From assembly GCA_001648575.1 (NCBI GenBank), contig LQXN01000067.1, positions 248,001 to 312,000 of the forward strand: 64,000 nucleotides of DNA, given 5' to 3'. The notes under the pieces are model-generated. The model was given only the letters and a program-made list of their open reading frames with translations. It did not search any database and was not told where the DNA came from. Of this stretch, positions 51,801-62,890 are shown one piece after another. A program made the position numbers and the translations under genes. This stretch comes from Sutcliffiella horikoshii DSM 8719 (GTDB lineage: Bacteria > Bacillota > Bacilli > Bacillales > Bacillaceae_I). Numbering within the stretch: the first letter of the stretch is position 1; the number at the start of each line of letters is the position of its first letter.

Positions 51801-51804
51801 AAGG

Positions 51805-53124
51805 TTAAGCTATATTATTTTGTTCGTCTTCCATTACATCATGTTCTGAAGCTGCAGATTCTCTACCGGGTAAGAAAAGATTAAGGAAAATTCCGATGAT
51901 CGTTGCCAATGCCATTCCTGCTATCTGCATGTCAAACACTTTTATGAATGCTCCCCCAACCCCTATCACCATGATGACGGAGGCGATGATAAGATTTCGT
52001 TTCATACTGAAATCCACTTTATTGTCAATTAACGTTCTAAGGCCACTTGAAGCAATTATCCCAAATAAGAGGATGGATACCCCGCCCATCACGGCACTTG
52101 GTATCGTGCTGATCAAAGCTGATATCTTACCGATAAATCCAAACATGATTGCGAGGACTGCCGCCCCTCCGACAACAAAGACACTGAATACCCTCGTTAT
52201 TGCCAAGACTCCGATATTTTCCCCATAAGTTGTGTTAGGTGGACCGCCAATCAAGGAAGCGATCATCGTTGCCACACCATCACCAAGGATGGAGCGGTGC
52301 AGACCCGGTTTTTTAATAAAATTCTTTCCGACAATTTTACTGATGACCATTTGATCTCCAATATGTTCAGCGATGGTCACAACTGCTATCGGCACCATGA
52401 TTCCGATAATGGACAATGTAACCATCGGGGAATAATCAACAAACGGTACGATGAAGTCCGGTGCTTGAATCCACTTTGCTACACTCACTGGTGCCAGGTC
52501 AATCAACCCTGCAAAATAAGCTGTGATATATCCACCGACGATACCAATCAGTATCGGGATGATACCGAAGATGCCTCTAAGGAAAATCGCACTAACGATG
52601 GTAATGGCAAGAGTTGTCAATGCTACTGTAAGATGTTTCACACTATAGATCAGTTCAGCTTCTGGCGCGCCTGGATTTTCATACATAGCCATATCCACTG
52701 CCACTCCAGCCAAACCAAGACCTATAACTATAATGACGGGTCCTACTACTACTGGAGGCAAAATGGTTAGAAGCCACTGATGACCAAGTTGCTTTATCAG
52801 TAAAGCCACAATCCCATATACCACCCCTGCCATAAATCCACCTACCATCGCGCCGCCTGGACCTGCTAATTCTGATGCAGCAATAATCGGTACGATGAAG
52901 GCAAAGGATGAGCCAAGGTATGCTGGTATTTGCCCTTTTGTGATGAAAATATATGCAAGTGTACCCAAGCCACTGGATATCAAGGCAACCGCTGGGCTCA
53001 AGCCGACTAGTGCAGGTACTAAAATCGTTGCGCCGAACATGGCGAATAAATGCTGTATGCTGAAAATAAGCCATTTTGATTTACTTGGTACTTCATTTAC
53101 TTCTAAAACTGGTTTCTCTCTCAT
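51805..53124 (-). CDS. pyrP: Uracil permease
   Basis: Nucleobase-cation symporter 2 (NAT/UraA) importer of uracil, 439 residues from ATG 53124 (MREKPVLEVNE) with GGGAGG eight bases upstream. About 14 membrane segments; conserved QHLFAMFGATILVP and the substrate motif in PNTTYGENIG. It lies between two attenuators. Confidence 0.96.
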   Translation of the reverse strand: MREKPVLEVNEVPSKSKWLIFSIQHLFAMFGATILVPALVGLSPAVALISSGLGTLAYIFITKGQIPAYLGSSFAFIVPIIAASELAGPGGAMVGGFMAGVVYGIVALLIKQLGHQWLLTILPPVVVGPVIIVIGLGLAGVAVDMAMYENPGAPEAELIYSVKHLTVALTTLAITIVSAIFLRGIFGIIPILIGIVGGYITAYFAGLIDLAPVSVAKWIQAPDFIVPFVDYSPMVTLSIIGIMVPIAVVTIAEHIGDQMVISKIVGKNFIKKPGLHRSILGDGVATMIASLIGGPPNTTYGENIGVLAITRVFSVFVVGGAAVLAIMFGFIGKISALISTIPSAVMGGVSILLFGIIASSGLRTLIDNKVDFSMKRNLIIASVIMVIGVGGAFIKVFDMQIAGMALATIIGIFLNLFLPGRESAASEHDVMEDEQNNIA

Positions 53125-53150
53125 AAGGTTTACCTCCCGTTTTTCCCCAT

Positions 53151-53275
53151 AAAAAAACTCTTTGCGCGAGTCCCATGGCACAAAGAGGTAGAGAGGTTCC
53201 AAGAAAGTCCGCATGCAGCGGATTCTAAAACCATTTTACCCCTTTGCAAGCCTCACGGGACTGCATTTTAAAAGG
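53151..53275 (-). promoter_or_regulatory. PyrR-dependent attenuator before pyrP
   Basis: PyrR-binding loop CAGTCCCGTGAGGCTTGCAA (complement of 53244-53263), followed by the terminator CTCTTTGTG...CGCAAAGAGT and seven T (complement of 53151-53187). Confidence 0.9.
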
Positions 53276-53281
53276 GTCTAT

Positions 53282-54034
<753 letters not shown>

Positions 54035-54038
<4 letters not shown>

Positions 54039-54949
54039 TGATTTTTTAAATGTTTTAAAACACGCTCGAATTCTGGGGGATTAGGTGCCTCGAATTCCAT
54101 GTATTCTTCTGTACGCGGGTGGATAAAGCCAAGAATTCCAGCGTGAAGAGCCTGTCCCTCAATATCCAGTGATTTTTTCGGACCATATTTCGGATCACCC
54201 GCCAAAGGGTATCCAATATACTTCATGTGAACACGGATTTGGTGTGTGCGTCCTGTTTCAAGCTGACACTCAATGTGTGTAAAATCTTTAAAGCGTTCAA
54301 TAACACGGAAATGAGTGACCGCGTTTCGGCTGTTGTCATCTGTCACCGTCATTGCCTGGCGGTCTTTTTTGTCTCGTCCGATTGGTGCATCGACAGTCCC
54401 TACATCATGCGAAATAACCCCATGTACAATCGCTTGATATTTGCGTGTTACAGTCTTTTGAACGAGCTGGTTGACAAGTTTTTCATGTGCATGATCATTT
54501 TTGGCTATCATTAATAACCCTGAAGTGTCTTTGTCAATTCTGTGGACAATTCCCGGTCTTAAGACACCATTTATACCTGAAAGGTCTTTACAATGCGCCA
54601 TTAAACCATTTACAAGTGTACCCGATGCATGTCCTGCTGCAGGATGGACCACCATGCCTCGCGGTTTATTTACAACAATTACATCCGCATCTTCATAATA
54701 TATATCAAGGTCCATCTCTTCAGGTACAACATCCAAAGCTTCCGGTTCTGGGATGGTAACGGTTATGTCGTCGCCTGCACTACACTTATAGTTAGGTTTT
54801 ATTTTTTCACCGTTGACAAGCACTTGCCCCTCTTTGATCCACTGTTGGACCTGAGAGCGCGACCACTCCTCATTCTGTGTGGATAGCACTTTATCGATGC
54901 GGTCATTTTTTTGTGATTCATCAACCTGAATCGTAATTGTTTCTGTCAT
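54035..54949 (-). CDS. rluD: RluD-type 23S/tRNA pseudouridine synthase (YlyB)
   Basis: Pseudouridine synthase of the RluA/RluD group. 304 residues: an S4 RNA-binding domain at 13-75 and the catalytic domain with the active aspartate in [11 protein letters not shown]. subtilis calls it YlyB; the exact RNA target here is inferred from the family. The start overlaps lspA as ATGA. Confidence 0.93.
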
Positions 54950-55413
54950 TTTTTTGATAACTCCTTCTCTTTCTTGCCCTCGAGTAACGTTAATACTAAT
55001 ATTATCCCCACGCCTATCACTAATGCAGAATCCGCAACATTGAAAATAGGAAAATCATAGGTGAAAATAAATGTGTTGATGAAGTCAATCACTTCTTGGT
55101 GCAGGACACGATCAATAAAGTTACCGATCGCTCCACCTAGCATCAAACTCAATGCAAGCTTCATCCATGGCTGTTCTTTTGGAAGCTTTTGCAAGTACAC
55201 AATAAGTCCGATGACAACACCCACTGTTATAATGTAAAAAAAGTACATCTGGCCTTCTAATATCCCCCAGGCAGCTCCACGATTGCGATGGGAAGATAAG
55301 TACAAAAAGTTATGTATGATCGGAATGCTTTCCCCAAGTTCCATATATCTTACAACCAACCACTTTGTTAGTTGGTCGACAATGATTATTCCAAGCGCTA
55401 TTAGATAATACAT
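54946..55413 (-). CDS. lspA: Lipoprotein signal peptidase
   Basis: Aspartic membrane peptidase that cleaves prolipoprotein signal peptides after lipidation. 155 residues, four membrane helices, catalytic aspartates Asp101 (GNFIDR) and Asp128 (FNVADSA). It would process lipoproteins such as the SurA-like one in this window. Confidence 0.97.
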   Translation of the reverse strand: MYYLIALGIIIVDQLTKWLVVRYMELGESIPIIHNFLYLSSHRNRGAAWGILEGQMYFFYIITVGVVIGLIVYLQKLPKEQPWMKLALSLMLGGAIGNFIDRVLHQEVIDFINTFIFTYDFPIFNVADSALVIGVGIILVLTLLEGKKEKELSKK

Positions 55414-55500
55414 CTTGACAAGTACCCCCAGCTTTTTATATGTACTTTTGAATTATAGCAAATAGAGGGTGGTAAATAAAGCTGAAGTGGTGAAGATTAT

Positions 55501-55616
55501 GCTCTATGGCGACTGAACTTCTGCTTTTCTGGATTCTGGTCGTTACACACGCGCTCTATGGCGACTGAACTTCTGCTTTTTTTGGTTCTGGTTGTTCCAT
55601 ACGCGCTCTATGGCAG
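55501..55616. repeat. 52-bp tandem repeat between ileS and lspA
   Basis: GCTCTATGGC recurs at 55501, 55553 and 55605, exactly 52 bases apart: two full units (GCTCTATGGCGACTGAACTT, then CTGCTTTT and a variable part ending ACGC) and the start of a third. The 328-base gap 55414-55741 otherwise holds only the ileS terminator. B. subtilis has ylyA at this place; I see no remnant of it. Confidence 0.85.
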
Positions 55617-55707
55617 AAAACGAATAAAAAGAGCACGACAGTAAGGAAAAATACGGTTAGATGGTTCATTCAAAAAAGCAACAAAGTTTACGATAACAGC
55701 CTTCTAC

Positions 55708-55741
55708 AAAAAAACCGCCGACAAAAGTCAGCGGTTTTTTC
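55708..55741 (-). terminator. Terminator of ileS
   Basis: Stem CCGCTGAC / GTCGGCGG with loop TTTT and seven T on the minus strand; A-runs and T-runs on both sides make it potentially bidirectional. Confidence 0.92.
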
Positions 55742-58510
55742 TTATGCAGTATAATTTTCTTTTACAACAGATGCACATCGTACACATAGTGTCGGATGAT
55801 CTGCATCTTTACCCACTGTTGGTGTTACAACCCAGCAACGGTCACATGTTTCGCCATCGGCTGGAGTGACGGTAATTGCGACACCTTCAAATACTTGAGC
55901 ATTCTCAGGAGCCTCTTCCTTCACGCCAACTACTTCCAAACCGGAAACGATGAACAACTGTTGAACATTTTCCTCGATGGAATCAAGCAATGACTTTGTT
56001 TTGGCATCAGGGTACAACGAAATTTTGGCAGCAAGCGATTTACCGATAACCTTTTCGTTACGGGCAACCTCTAGAGCCTTGAGAACGTCATCGCGCAATG
56101 ACATGAATTTATCCCATTTCTCTTCGATTGCATCTGCATTTTCAACAGGCAATACATCCGGCATATCCACAAGCTGTACGCTTTCCTCTTTCACAAACTC
56201 GATGTGGGACCACACTTCATCAGCCGTATGAGGAAGGATCGGTGTCACAAGCTTTGTAAGGGCAAGTAAAGTCTCGTATAGAACTGTTTGGATAGCACGG
56301 CGGTCATGCTGATCTTTTGCTTCGATGTAAAGGATATCCTTTGCAAAATCAAGATAGAAAGAACTTAGTTCAATCGTACAGAAGTTATGAACCGCATGAT
56401 AGATGCCTGCAAATTCATACTCTTCATAGGATTTCTTCACTTTTGTGATCAGGTTGTTAAGCTTCACCATCATATAACGGTCCACTTCACGAAGATCTTT
56501 CATCTCAACGGCATGTACAGTCGGATCGAAATCAGCAAGGTTTCCAAGAAGGAAACGGAATGTGTTACGGATTTTACGGTACACTTCAGCTACCTGTTTC
56601 AGGATGTTATCGGAAACTCTGACATCTGATTGATAGTCAACAGATGCCACCCATAGACGAAGGATGTCTGCCCCAAGCTGGTTCATTACCTTAGAAGGAA
56701 GAACTACGTTACCAAGGGACTTACTCATTTTTCGTCCATCACCATCCAGTGCGAATCCGTGACTTAGAATCCCTTTGTAAGGTGCTTTTCCAGTCACTGC
56801 TACACTTGTTGTCAAGGATGAGTTAAACCAACCGCGATATTGGTCTGAGCCTTCAAGATAAAGATCTGCCGGACGCTGCAGGTCATCTCTCTCTTCCAGT
56901 ACGGATTGATGGGACGAACCGGAGTCGAACCAAACATCCATGATGTCCATTTCTTTAAAAAATGTACCATTCGGACTTGATTCATGTGTAAAGCCTTCAG
57001 GTAAAAGGTCTTTAGCTTCTTTTTCAAACCAGATATTTGAGCCGTGCTCCCTGAATAATGCAGATACATGATCGATGGTCTCATCCGTGATGATTTCCTG
57101 CCCGTTTTCCGCATAGAAAACCGGGATTGGAACACCCCATGCTCGCTGACGGGAGATACACCAGTCACCACGGTCACGGACCATGTTATAGAGGCGGGTT
57201 TCGCCCCATGCCGGTACCCATTTTGTTTCTGCCACTGCTTCAAGCAGTTGATCTCTGATTTTATCGATAGATGCAAACCATTGTGCAGTAGCACGGAAGA
57301 TGGTCGGTTTTTTCGTACGCCAGTCATGCGGATAGGAGTGAGTGATAAAGTTCAATTTCAGGAGGGCTCCAGCATCTTGAAGCTTTTCTGTGATCGGCTT
57401 ATTTGCCTCGTCATAGAAAAGACCTTCAAAGCCAGGTGCTTCCTCTGTCATGTTTCCTTTGGCATCTACAGGACACAGTACATCAAGTCCGTATTTCTTC
57501 CCGATGACAAAGTCGTCTTCCCCGTGACCTGGTGCCGTGTGTACGCAGCCAGTTCCCGCGTCTGTTGTTACATGTTCACCAAGCATTACTAAAGATGCAC
57601 GATCGTATAGTGGGTGCTTTGCGACAACGTACTCAAGCTCTGCACCTTTGAGTGTTCTTACTACTTTGGCATCTTCCCACTCAAGTGTGCCAGATACCGT
57701 TTCAAAAAGCTCTGATGCGATAATGAACTTTTCGCCGTTCACTTCCACCACACTGTAATCAAGATCCGCATTAACGGCAATACCAAGGTTAGCCGGGATC
57801 GTCCATGGAGTTGTCGTCCAGATGATGAATCGTTCTGAACCATCGAGAACTCCTTTTCCGTCCTCTACATTAAAGGCAACATAGATGGAAGGAGAACGCT
57901 TATCCTGGTATTCGATTTCAGCTTCCGCAAGGGCAGACTCACTGGAAGGGGACCAATAAACAGGCTTCAAGCCTTTATAGATCAGACCATTTTTAGCCAT
58001 TTCACCGAACACCTTGATTTGCTGTGCTTCATACTCCGGCTTTAATGTGATATAAGGATTGAACCAATCGCCACGCACCCCGAGTCGCATGAATTGCTCA
58101 CGCTGGCGGTCCACTTGGTCATAGGCATATTCTTCACACAATTTACGGAAATCTGCAACAGACATTTCCTTGCGTTTGACTTTTTTGTTTTTTGTTAAGG
58201 CTGTTTCAATCGGCAAACCATGTGTATCCCAACCAGGGACATATGGAGCATGGTATCCGCTCATGGACTTATAGCGTACGATAAAGTCTTTTAAGACTTT
58301 GTTCAGCGCGTGACCCATATGGATATCGCCATTTGCATATGGAGGTCCATCGTGCAACACGTACATCGGACGGTCCTTTGTGCGCTCCTGCACCTTTTTA
58401 TAGATGTCCATTTCATCCCATTTTTGTTGCAGTTGAGGCTCTCGGTTAGGCAGGTTTCCACGCATCGGGAAATCGGTTTTAGGCATTAATAACGTATCTT
58501 TGTATTCCAT
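55742..58510 (-). CDS. ileS: Isoleucyl-tRNA synthetase
   Basis: Charges tRNA-Ile with isoleucine. 922 residues (B. subtilis 921): HMGH signature (64-67) in the HIGH position, KMSKS loop near 590, editing domain between them, and a carboxyl zinc cluster (CDRCW then CVRC). ATG 58510 ([10 protein letters not shown]) with GGAGG nearby; the open frame extends 28 codons upstream without a site. Expression is controlled by the T-box leader upstream. Confidence 0.97.
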   Translation of the reverse strand: MEYKDTLLMPKTDFPMRGNLPNREPQLQQKWDEMDIYKKVQERTKDRPMYVLHDGPPYANGDIHMGHALNKVLKDFIVRYKSMSGYHAPYVPGWDTHGLPIETALTKNKKVKRKEMSVADFRKLCEEYAYDQVDRQREQFMRLGVRGDWFNPYITLKPEYEAQQIKVFGEMAKNGLIYKGLKPVYWSPSSESALAEAEIEYQDKRSPSIYVAFNVEDGKGVLDGSERFIIWTTTPWTIPANLGIAVNADLDYSVVEVNGEKFIIASELFETVSGTLEWEDAKVVRTLKGAELEYVVAKHPLYDRASLVMLGEHVTTDAGTGCVHTAPGHGEDDFVIGKKYGLDVLCPVDAKGNMTEEAPGFEGLFYDEANKPITEKLQDAGALLKLNFITHSYPHDWRTKKPTIFRATAQWFASIDKIRDQLLEAVAETKWVPAWGETRLYNMVRDRGDWCISRQRAWGVPIPVFYAENGQEIITDETIDHVSALFREHGSNIWFEKEAKDLLPEGFTHESSPNGTFFKEMDIMDVWFDSGSSHQSVLEERDDLQRPADLYLEGSDQYRGWFNSSLTTSVAVTGKAPYKGILSHGFALDGDGRKMSKSLGNVVLPSKVMNQLGADILRLWVASVDYQSDVRVSDNILKQVAEVYRKIRNTFRFLLGNLADFDPTVHAVEMKDLREVDRYMMVKLNNLITKVKKSYEEYEFAGIYHAVHNFCTIELSSFYLDFAKDILYIEAKDQHDRRAIQTVLYETLLALTKLVTPILPHTADEVWSHIEFVKEESVQLVDMPDVLPVENADAIEEKWDKFMSLRDDVLKALEVARNEKVIGKSLAAKISLYPDAKTKSLLDSIEENVQQLFIVSGLEVVGVKEEAPENAQVFEGVAITVTPADGETCDRCWVVTPTVGKDADHPTLCVRCASVVKENYTA

Positions 58511-58577
58511 GGTATTTCCTCCAACTATCTTAGTTTTTGTTTGTTTTTTCATAAAAATAAAGGATCTGATAAACACC

Positions 58578-58709
58578 GCTGTTGATTTCCGCAAACGGCT
58601 TCGCTTATCCAGAGGGCGACCTTGAGCCTCCTCGGGCTACGCCCTGCGGGGTCTCAAGAATGTCGCTATACCCCCGCAGGAGTCTTCGCCCTGTGCTCCA
58701 ATCAACAGC
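58578..58709. repeat. Dispersed structured repeat, copy 2 (ileS leader)
   Basis: 132-base element with perfect ten-base terminal inverted repeats GCTGTTGATT / AATCAACAGC and an inner hairpin CTTGAG (58621-58626) / CTCAAG (58653-58658). It shares block order with 8037-8169 but has different arms. It lies inside the transcribed leader, after the T-box terminator and before the ileS start. Confidence 0.8.
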
Positions 58710-58737
58710 TAGAAAATCTTTAAAACTAAAACAAATT

Positions 58738-59053
58738 AAAAAAATCCCCTCATCCCAAAAAAGGGACGAGAGGATCTCCCGTGGTACCACCCTAAATTGA
58801 CCAGACTGCTTGATGCAGTAACCGGCCCACTTTAGCATTCGTAACGTGAATGTGACGACTGAACTTACAAGCTATCAAGCCTTCAGTCCGGTGCTCTAGG
58901 GTGATATTCATTCCTCTTCTTATACCGGGCTTCCACCGTCCCCGACTCGCTTCAAAAAGTTATAAGAGAAACTACTGTCCCTATCAACGCTTTCTATTCT
59001 TTATAATGTAAATAAGTTCATTTAAACCATCATATGAAAAAACTTTGATTTGT
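58738..59053 (-). promoter_or_regulatory. T-box riboswitch (Ile) of ileS
   Basis: The conserved T-box AGGGTGGTACCACGGGAG is the complement of 58776-58793. The terminator AGATCCTCTCGTCCC / GGGATGAGGGGAT with seven T lies at 58738-58776. In the specifier region GAATATCACCC gives the isoleucine codon ATC (complement of 58903-58905). Uncharged tRNA-Ile would stabilise the antiterminator and allow ileS expression. Confidence 0.93.
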
Positions 59054-59059
59054 TCCGTT

Positions 59060-59089
59060 ATTATACTGAATATAACCTTATATCGTCAA
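59060..59089 (-). promoter_or_regulatory. Sigma-A promoter of ileS
   Basis: TTGACG (complement of 59084-59089), 18 bases, TATAAT (complement of 59060-59065). The -35 lies two bases after the divIVA stop codon. Confidence 0.85.
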
Positions 59090-59091
59090 GG

Positions 59092-59592
59092 TTATACTCC
59101 ACTTTCTTCTAATTCTTTATCTTTATCCTCGTATTCCATCAAGTGTTCCCAATCATCATTATCAATCAATTCCAATTGTGCTTCAACCAGCATCTTGAAA
59201 CGGTTTCGGAAAATTTTTGATTGTTTTTTCAGTTCATCGATTTCCACTTGCAGCTTTCTTGACTTTAAGAGGGATTCGTTGATGATGCGGTCTGCATTCT
59301 TTTCCGCTTCCTTTATGATCAGCTTTGCTTCCTTCTGAGCATTCCTTCTGACATCTTCTGCGGACTCCTGTGCCACAAGGATGGATTTATTTAATGTTTC
59401 CTCAATGGTAGTGAAATGAGATAGGCGGTCATTTAATTCTTTCACCTTTTCCTCATGTTCTTTCTTCTCACGTAAAATCATTTCATAGTCCTTGATTACC
59501 TGATCCAGAAACTCATTCACTTCATCTTCATCGTAACCACGGAAAGCCTTATTGAACTCTTTATTGTGAATATCAAGCGGTGTTAAGGGCAT
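59092..59592 (-). CDS. divIVA: Cell division/polarity protein DivIVA
   Basis: Coiled-coil scaffold that binds negatively curved membrane at septa and poles and positions MinJ/MinCD and sporulation factors. 166 residues: amino lipid-binding motif with FRGYDEDEVNEFLDQV, then long coiled coil. ATG 59592 (MPLTPLDIHNKEF) with GGAGG eight bases upstream; the ATG upstream would weaken the conserved start. Confidence 0.96.
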   Translation of the reverse strand: MPLTPLDIHNKEFNKAFRGYDEDEVNEFLDQVIKDYEMILREKKEHEEKVKELNDRLSHFTTIEETLNKSILVAQESAEDVRRNAQKEAKLIIKEAEKNADRIINESLLKSRKLQVEIDELKKQSKIFRNRFKMLVEAQLELIDNDDWEHLMEYEDKDKELEESGV

Positions 59593-59671
59593 TGATGCCA
59601 CCTCCATTAAAATCTCTACTAGTACTTAACATTATTCGACAGGCAGCCTCGTTTTCCTGCCTACCTGGGAA

Positions 59672-60445
59672 TTATTTTTGTTTTCCTACAATAATTCTCC
59701 ATTTATCTTTTTTGGTTTTCCCATCAAGTGTAATGAGCTTACTTCGTCCATATCCTCGTACAGATAGGATGTCCCCTTCACGGCATTCAAAAGCTGTCTG
59801 TTCCACCAAGCGCCAGTTGACTTTGACTTTCTTACCGTCAATCAGCAATTGGGCTTTTTGCCTGGACAGATTATAAACGGACGCTATCATCACATCCAGT
59901 CTTAGGGAGGCTGCTGTAGTTGATTTCTCTTCCCAGCTAACTACTGCCGCATATAATTCCTCAAGCGGCAACTCAGAAAGAGATACCTTCACTCTACCCA
60001 CTTCCTGCAATTGAAGTTCGACAAATCCACTTACTTCCGCCCCAAGAACCAACTGTACATCCTTATCATGAAAATATATATCTCCAAACTTGCTTCTCTT
60101 TAATCCTATCCCCATCAATGACCCCAGTACCTGCCTGTGTTCAATCTGCAGGAATTTGTCTGGATAGGAAAGCTGATACGATTTTAATTGAAAATCCCCG
60201 ATAGTCGGTTCGAGGTAAGGCGGATGCAGCAATGCACGCTTTCTTTCGGCTCCACTCGCTCCACCGTGAAAAGCAAGCTTGACATCGTCATTGTTACCAA
60301 TGACACTACTCACAATTTCTTGTTCACGCGGATCTAGAAAGTCAGTGAGCCTAGGGGCATATTGCTCCACGACAGTATCTTTCCATTCCAAAACCTGATC
60401 AATGAAATCGTGTTCTTCTTGACGGAAATGTTGATAAATACTCAT
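59672..60445 (-). CDS. ylmH: S4-domain RNA-binding protein YlmH
   Basis: RNA-binding protein of the division cluster, 257 residues as in B. subtilis. An amino-terminal alpha/beta region is followed by an S4 domain (about 180-245: LRLDVMIASVYNLSRQKAQLLI). In B. subtilis and other Firmicutes YlmH/RqcP2-type proteins act on stalled 50S subunits in the RqcH pathway, and rqcH is also in this window. Confidence 0.93.
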   Translation of the reverse strand: MSIYQHFRQEEHDFIDQVLEWKDTVVEQYAPRLTDFLDPREQEIVSSVIGNNDDVKLAFHGGASGAERKRALLHPPYLEPTIGDFQLKSYQLSYPDKFLQIEHRQVLGSLMGIGLKRSKFGDIYFHDKDVQLVLGAEVSGFVELQLQEVGRVKVSLSELPLEELYAAVVSWEEKSTTAASLRLDVMIASVYNLSRQKAQLLIDGKKVKVNWRLVEQTAFECREGDILSVRGYGRSKLITLDGKTKKDKWRIIVGKQK

Positions 60446-60511
60446 ATTATCACTCTACTCATACAAAAGTTAAAGAGGGAATCAGCTTCATGCGATTCCC
60501 TGCTCTTATGG

Positions 60512-60781
60512 TTAGTATAGACCTAGCATTTGAAATAGTGCCCGGAGCCCATGTACAGCATAGCGCAAAACAAAAATCGCTACGATTGGGGAAATATCGA
60601 TCATCCCAAGCGGCGGGATGATCCTACGGAACATGTCCAGGTAAGGTTCGCAAATACGCCCTAAAAATCTACCAAAGGAAGATTCCCTAGCACCAGGGAA
60701 CCATGACATGAAAATATAAATGATTAAAGCTATTGTATACAGAAAAACTGCTTGGTTAAGAATGCCAAAAAACATATCCAT
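60512..60781 (-). CDS. ylmG: YggT-family membrane protein YlmG
   Basis: 89 residues with two membrane helices (about 5-27 and 63-85) joined by a loop with WFPGARESSFGRFLGRICEPYLDMFRR split around the family motif. Family proteins affect division or membrane organisation; the biochemical role is unknown. Six bases after the sepF stop. Confidence 0.92.
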   Translation of the reverse strand: MDMFFGILNQAVFLYTIALIIYIFMSWFPGARESSFGRFLGRICEPYLDMFRRIIPPLGMIDISPIVAIFVLRYAVHGLRALFQMLGLY

Positions 60782-60787
60782 GAATGT

Positions 60788-61249
60788 CTACCACCTCTTA
60801 TCAGTAAAGTTTTCTTCCTCTTGCTGCATTATCTCGGATATGGATCCGGATACATCCACATTATCAGGAGTACACAGGAAAATATTCTGCCCGATCCGCT
60901 GAATGTCCCCGCCTATGGCATATACCGTACCACTTAGGAAATCCACTATGCGTTTTGCCTGGTCCATGTCGATCCTTTGAAGATTGACGATGATTGCCCT
61001 CCGGTTTTTCAAGTGATCTGCGACATCCTGTGCTTCTGAGTAAGACCTTGGTTCATATAGCACCACTTTGGATGTTTTCTGCACACTTTGCAGGCTTACT
61101 ACATTTTGCTTTGACGGTTGGCTTGTCCCAGACCTTGTCCTTCTTGTCTCTTCAACCATCTCTTCTTCTTCATATGCATCTGTTTCCTTGTATTCGTACT
61201 CCTCATCATCTAAAGCAAAGAAGCTCTTAAATTTTGATTTTATTGTCAT
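60788..61249 (-). CDS. sepF: Cell division protein SepF
   Basis: FtsZ-binding and membrane-binding division protein, 153 residues. The amino amphipathic helix ([13 protein letters not shown]) binds membrane, an acidic linker follows, and the carboxyl DUF552 domain (from about 60) polymerises into rings and bundles FtsZ. Confidence 0.96.
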   Translation of the reverse strand: MTIKSKFKSFFALDDEEYEYKETDAYEEEEMVEETRRTRSGTSQPSKQNVVSLQSVQKTSKVVLYEPRSYSEAQDVADHLKNRRAIIVNLQRIDMDQAKRIVDFLSGTVYAIGGDIQRIGQNIFLCTPDNVDVSGSISEIMQQEEENFTDKRW

Positions 61250-61265
61250 GTGTTACACCTCCACT

Positions 61266-61955
61266 TTATTGTTCGTTTCCAACAAGAGCACTTCCGATTC
61301 GGATGAATGTGGCACCCTCTTCAATTGCTATTCTATAATCGTTGGACATTCCCATTGACAATTCTTTACATGGTGCATATGGAAGATTCAAATGTTGAAT
61401 TTGGACTTGAAGTGATTTTAGTTCACGAAAGCATTGTCTAATTACTGTTTCATCCTCAGTATGGGGAGCCATTGTCATTAATCCAACAACCTGAATCCTA
61501 GAATGATTCTCAAGCATGTAAACGAATCCCATGACTTTTTCCTTTGATAGACCGTGCTTTGAATCTTCTCCAGATATATTCACTTGGATGAAGCATTTTA
61601 CGGGTTTATCTGAACGTTTATGTATCTCTTCTGCTAATGATTCCCGGTCTAAGGAATGGATATAATCCACTTTATCAATAATTTTCTTCACTTTCTTAGT
61701 TTGCAGGGTTCCGATGAAATGCCAGATCGCTTTATCGGAAAGCAGTTCCCATTTCTTTAACAATCCATCGTCCCTGTTTTCACCCAGGTGTTTTACGCCG
61801 CTCAGCACAGCTTCTTCCGCTCGATCATTAGACACATATTTAGTCACAGCAATGATTTTTATTTCTGCAGGAGAACGATCGATATTTTCACAGACTTCAC
61901 GGATGTTTTTTTGAAGCTCTTCCAGGTTGGTTTCAACAGAATGCAGCATGCTCAT
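61266..61955 (-). CDS. ylmE: PLP homeostasis protein YggS/YlmE
   Basis: PLP-binding TIM-barrel protein (PLPBP/YggS) of 229 residues with the PLP lysine in IAVTKYVS, HFIGTLQTKKVKKI and ELSMGMSNDYRIAIEEG. It influences vitamin B6 and amino acid balance; no enzyme activity is known. ATGA-type overlap with pgeF. Confidence 0.95.
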   Translation of the reverse strand: MSMLHSVETNLEELQKNIREVCENIDRSPAEIKIIAVTKYVSNDRAEEAVLSGVKHLGENRDDGLLKKWELLSDKAIWHFIGTLQTKKVKKIIDKVDYIHSLDRESLAEEIHKRSDKPVKCFIQVNISGEDSKHGLSKEKVMGFVYMLENHSRIQVVGLMTMAPHTEDETVIRQCFRELKSLQVQIQHLNLPYAPCKELSMGMSNDYRIAIEEGATFIRIGSALVGNEQ

Positions 61956-62785
61956 GATTCCTTCTCCTCTTTCAAACCGATGTAGCTCATCATTCTCCCT
62001 GTTTTCCCTTCATCACGACGATGGGAAAAGAACAGGGAACCTTCCTCACTTGTACAAAGAGAACTGCATAGGATGTTCTCCTCTTTGACTCCTGCTTGAA
62101 GAAGAAGTTCATAATTCACTCTCTTAAGATCAAGTTCATATTCTCCCTCAGAAACTTCTTTCATAAACAAGTTTTCATTAACAAAGGGGAGCGCTTCCCT
62201 CACTTTATTCACAACATGATCATCTACCACATACGCTTTTGCGGAAATGGAAGGACCTACTGCCGCAAGTATAGAAGCAACATCGATTCCTTGCGATTTC
62301 CACTCGTTAATCATCTTGCCGGCGATATTTTTCACTGTCCCTTTCCAGCCGGCGTGTGCAATACCAACGAAGGATTCATCAGGAGCATAAAAATACAATG
62401 GTACACAGTCTGCAAAGCAGAGAGTCAGCAATATATCTGATTTATCTGTGTAAATACCATCCGTTGCTGACAAAGCTGAATTGTAAGAATAAACTCCTTT
62501 TCCGATATGGGACTTGTCTACTTTTACGATGTTATCTTCATGAGTTTGGTCGCAGCCCACCCACTTTTCGGTGGGCATGCCCAATTGTTCGGCCACGATT
62601 TCTTTATTTTTACAAACGGCTTCTAATTTATCATGGACATGGAGGCCCATATTCAATGTATTAAAATGTCCTTCACTGACTCCTCCATTTTTGGTGGTGA
62701 AGCCGACAACCATATTTGGTGCATGCTTCTTCCAGTTTTGGAGGGACAATGTTTGTTCTTTTTCCAGAACAAATGGCTCGGTCAT
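61952..62785 (-). CDS. pgeF: Purine nucleoside phosphorylase PgeF (YfiH/YlmD family)
   Basis: Laccase-domain multicopper-like family that contains purine nucleoside phosphorylase/adenosine deaminase activity and in E. coli edits peptidoglycan precursors. 277 residues with the metal ligands in DQTHEDNI, CFADCVPLYF and IAHAGWKGTVKNI. ATG 62785 has AGGTG upstream; a GTG three codons earlier is less likely. Confidence 0.92.
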   Translation of the reverse strand: MTEPFVLEKEQTLSLQNWKKHAPNMVVGFTTKNGGVSEGHFNTLNMGLHVHDKLEAVCKNKEIVAEQLGMPTEKWVGCDQTHEDNIVKVDKSHIGKGVYSYNSALSATDGIYTDKSDILLTLCFADCVPLYFYAPDESFVGIAHAGWKGTVKNIAGKMINEWKSQGIDVASILAAVGPSISAKAYVVDDHVVNKVREALPFVNENLFMKEVSEGEYELDLKRVNYELLLQAGVKEENILCSSLCTSEEGSLFFSHRRDEGKTGRMMSYIGLKEEKES

Positions 62786-62890
62786 AGTTGACACCTACTT
62801 TATTGATTACGGTGATATTCCCTCATATTGTACCACATTTTACTACTAACATTGAATTATATTGTATGATTCGACAGCTTTTTTCGCGTA

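Noticed and set aside
57068-57592. 174-codon plus-strand frame opposite ileS
   Set aside because: Antisense shadow; ileS is full length and conserved here.
58605-58838. 77-codon frame over the repeat and T-box terminator
   Set aside because: It lies within folded regulatory RNA and a repeat; no start signals.
59636-59666. Hairpin AGGCAG/CTGCCT between ylmH and divIVA as a terminator
   Set aside because: There is no T-run after it on the minus strand; the genes are probably cotranscribed.
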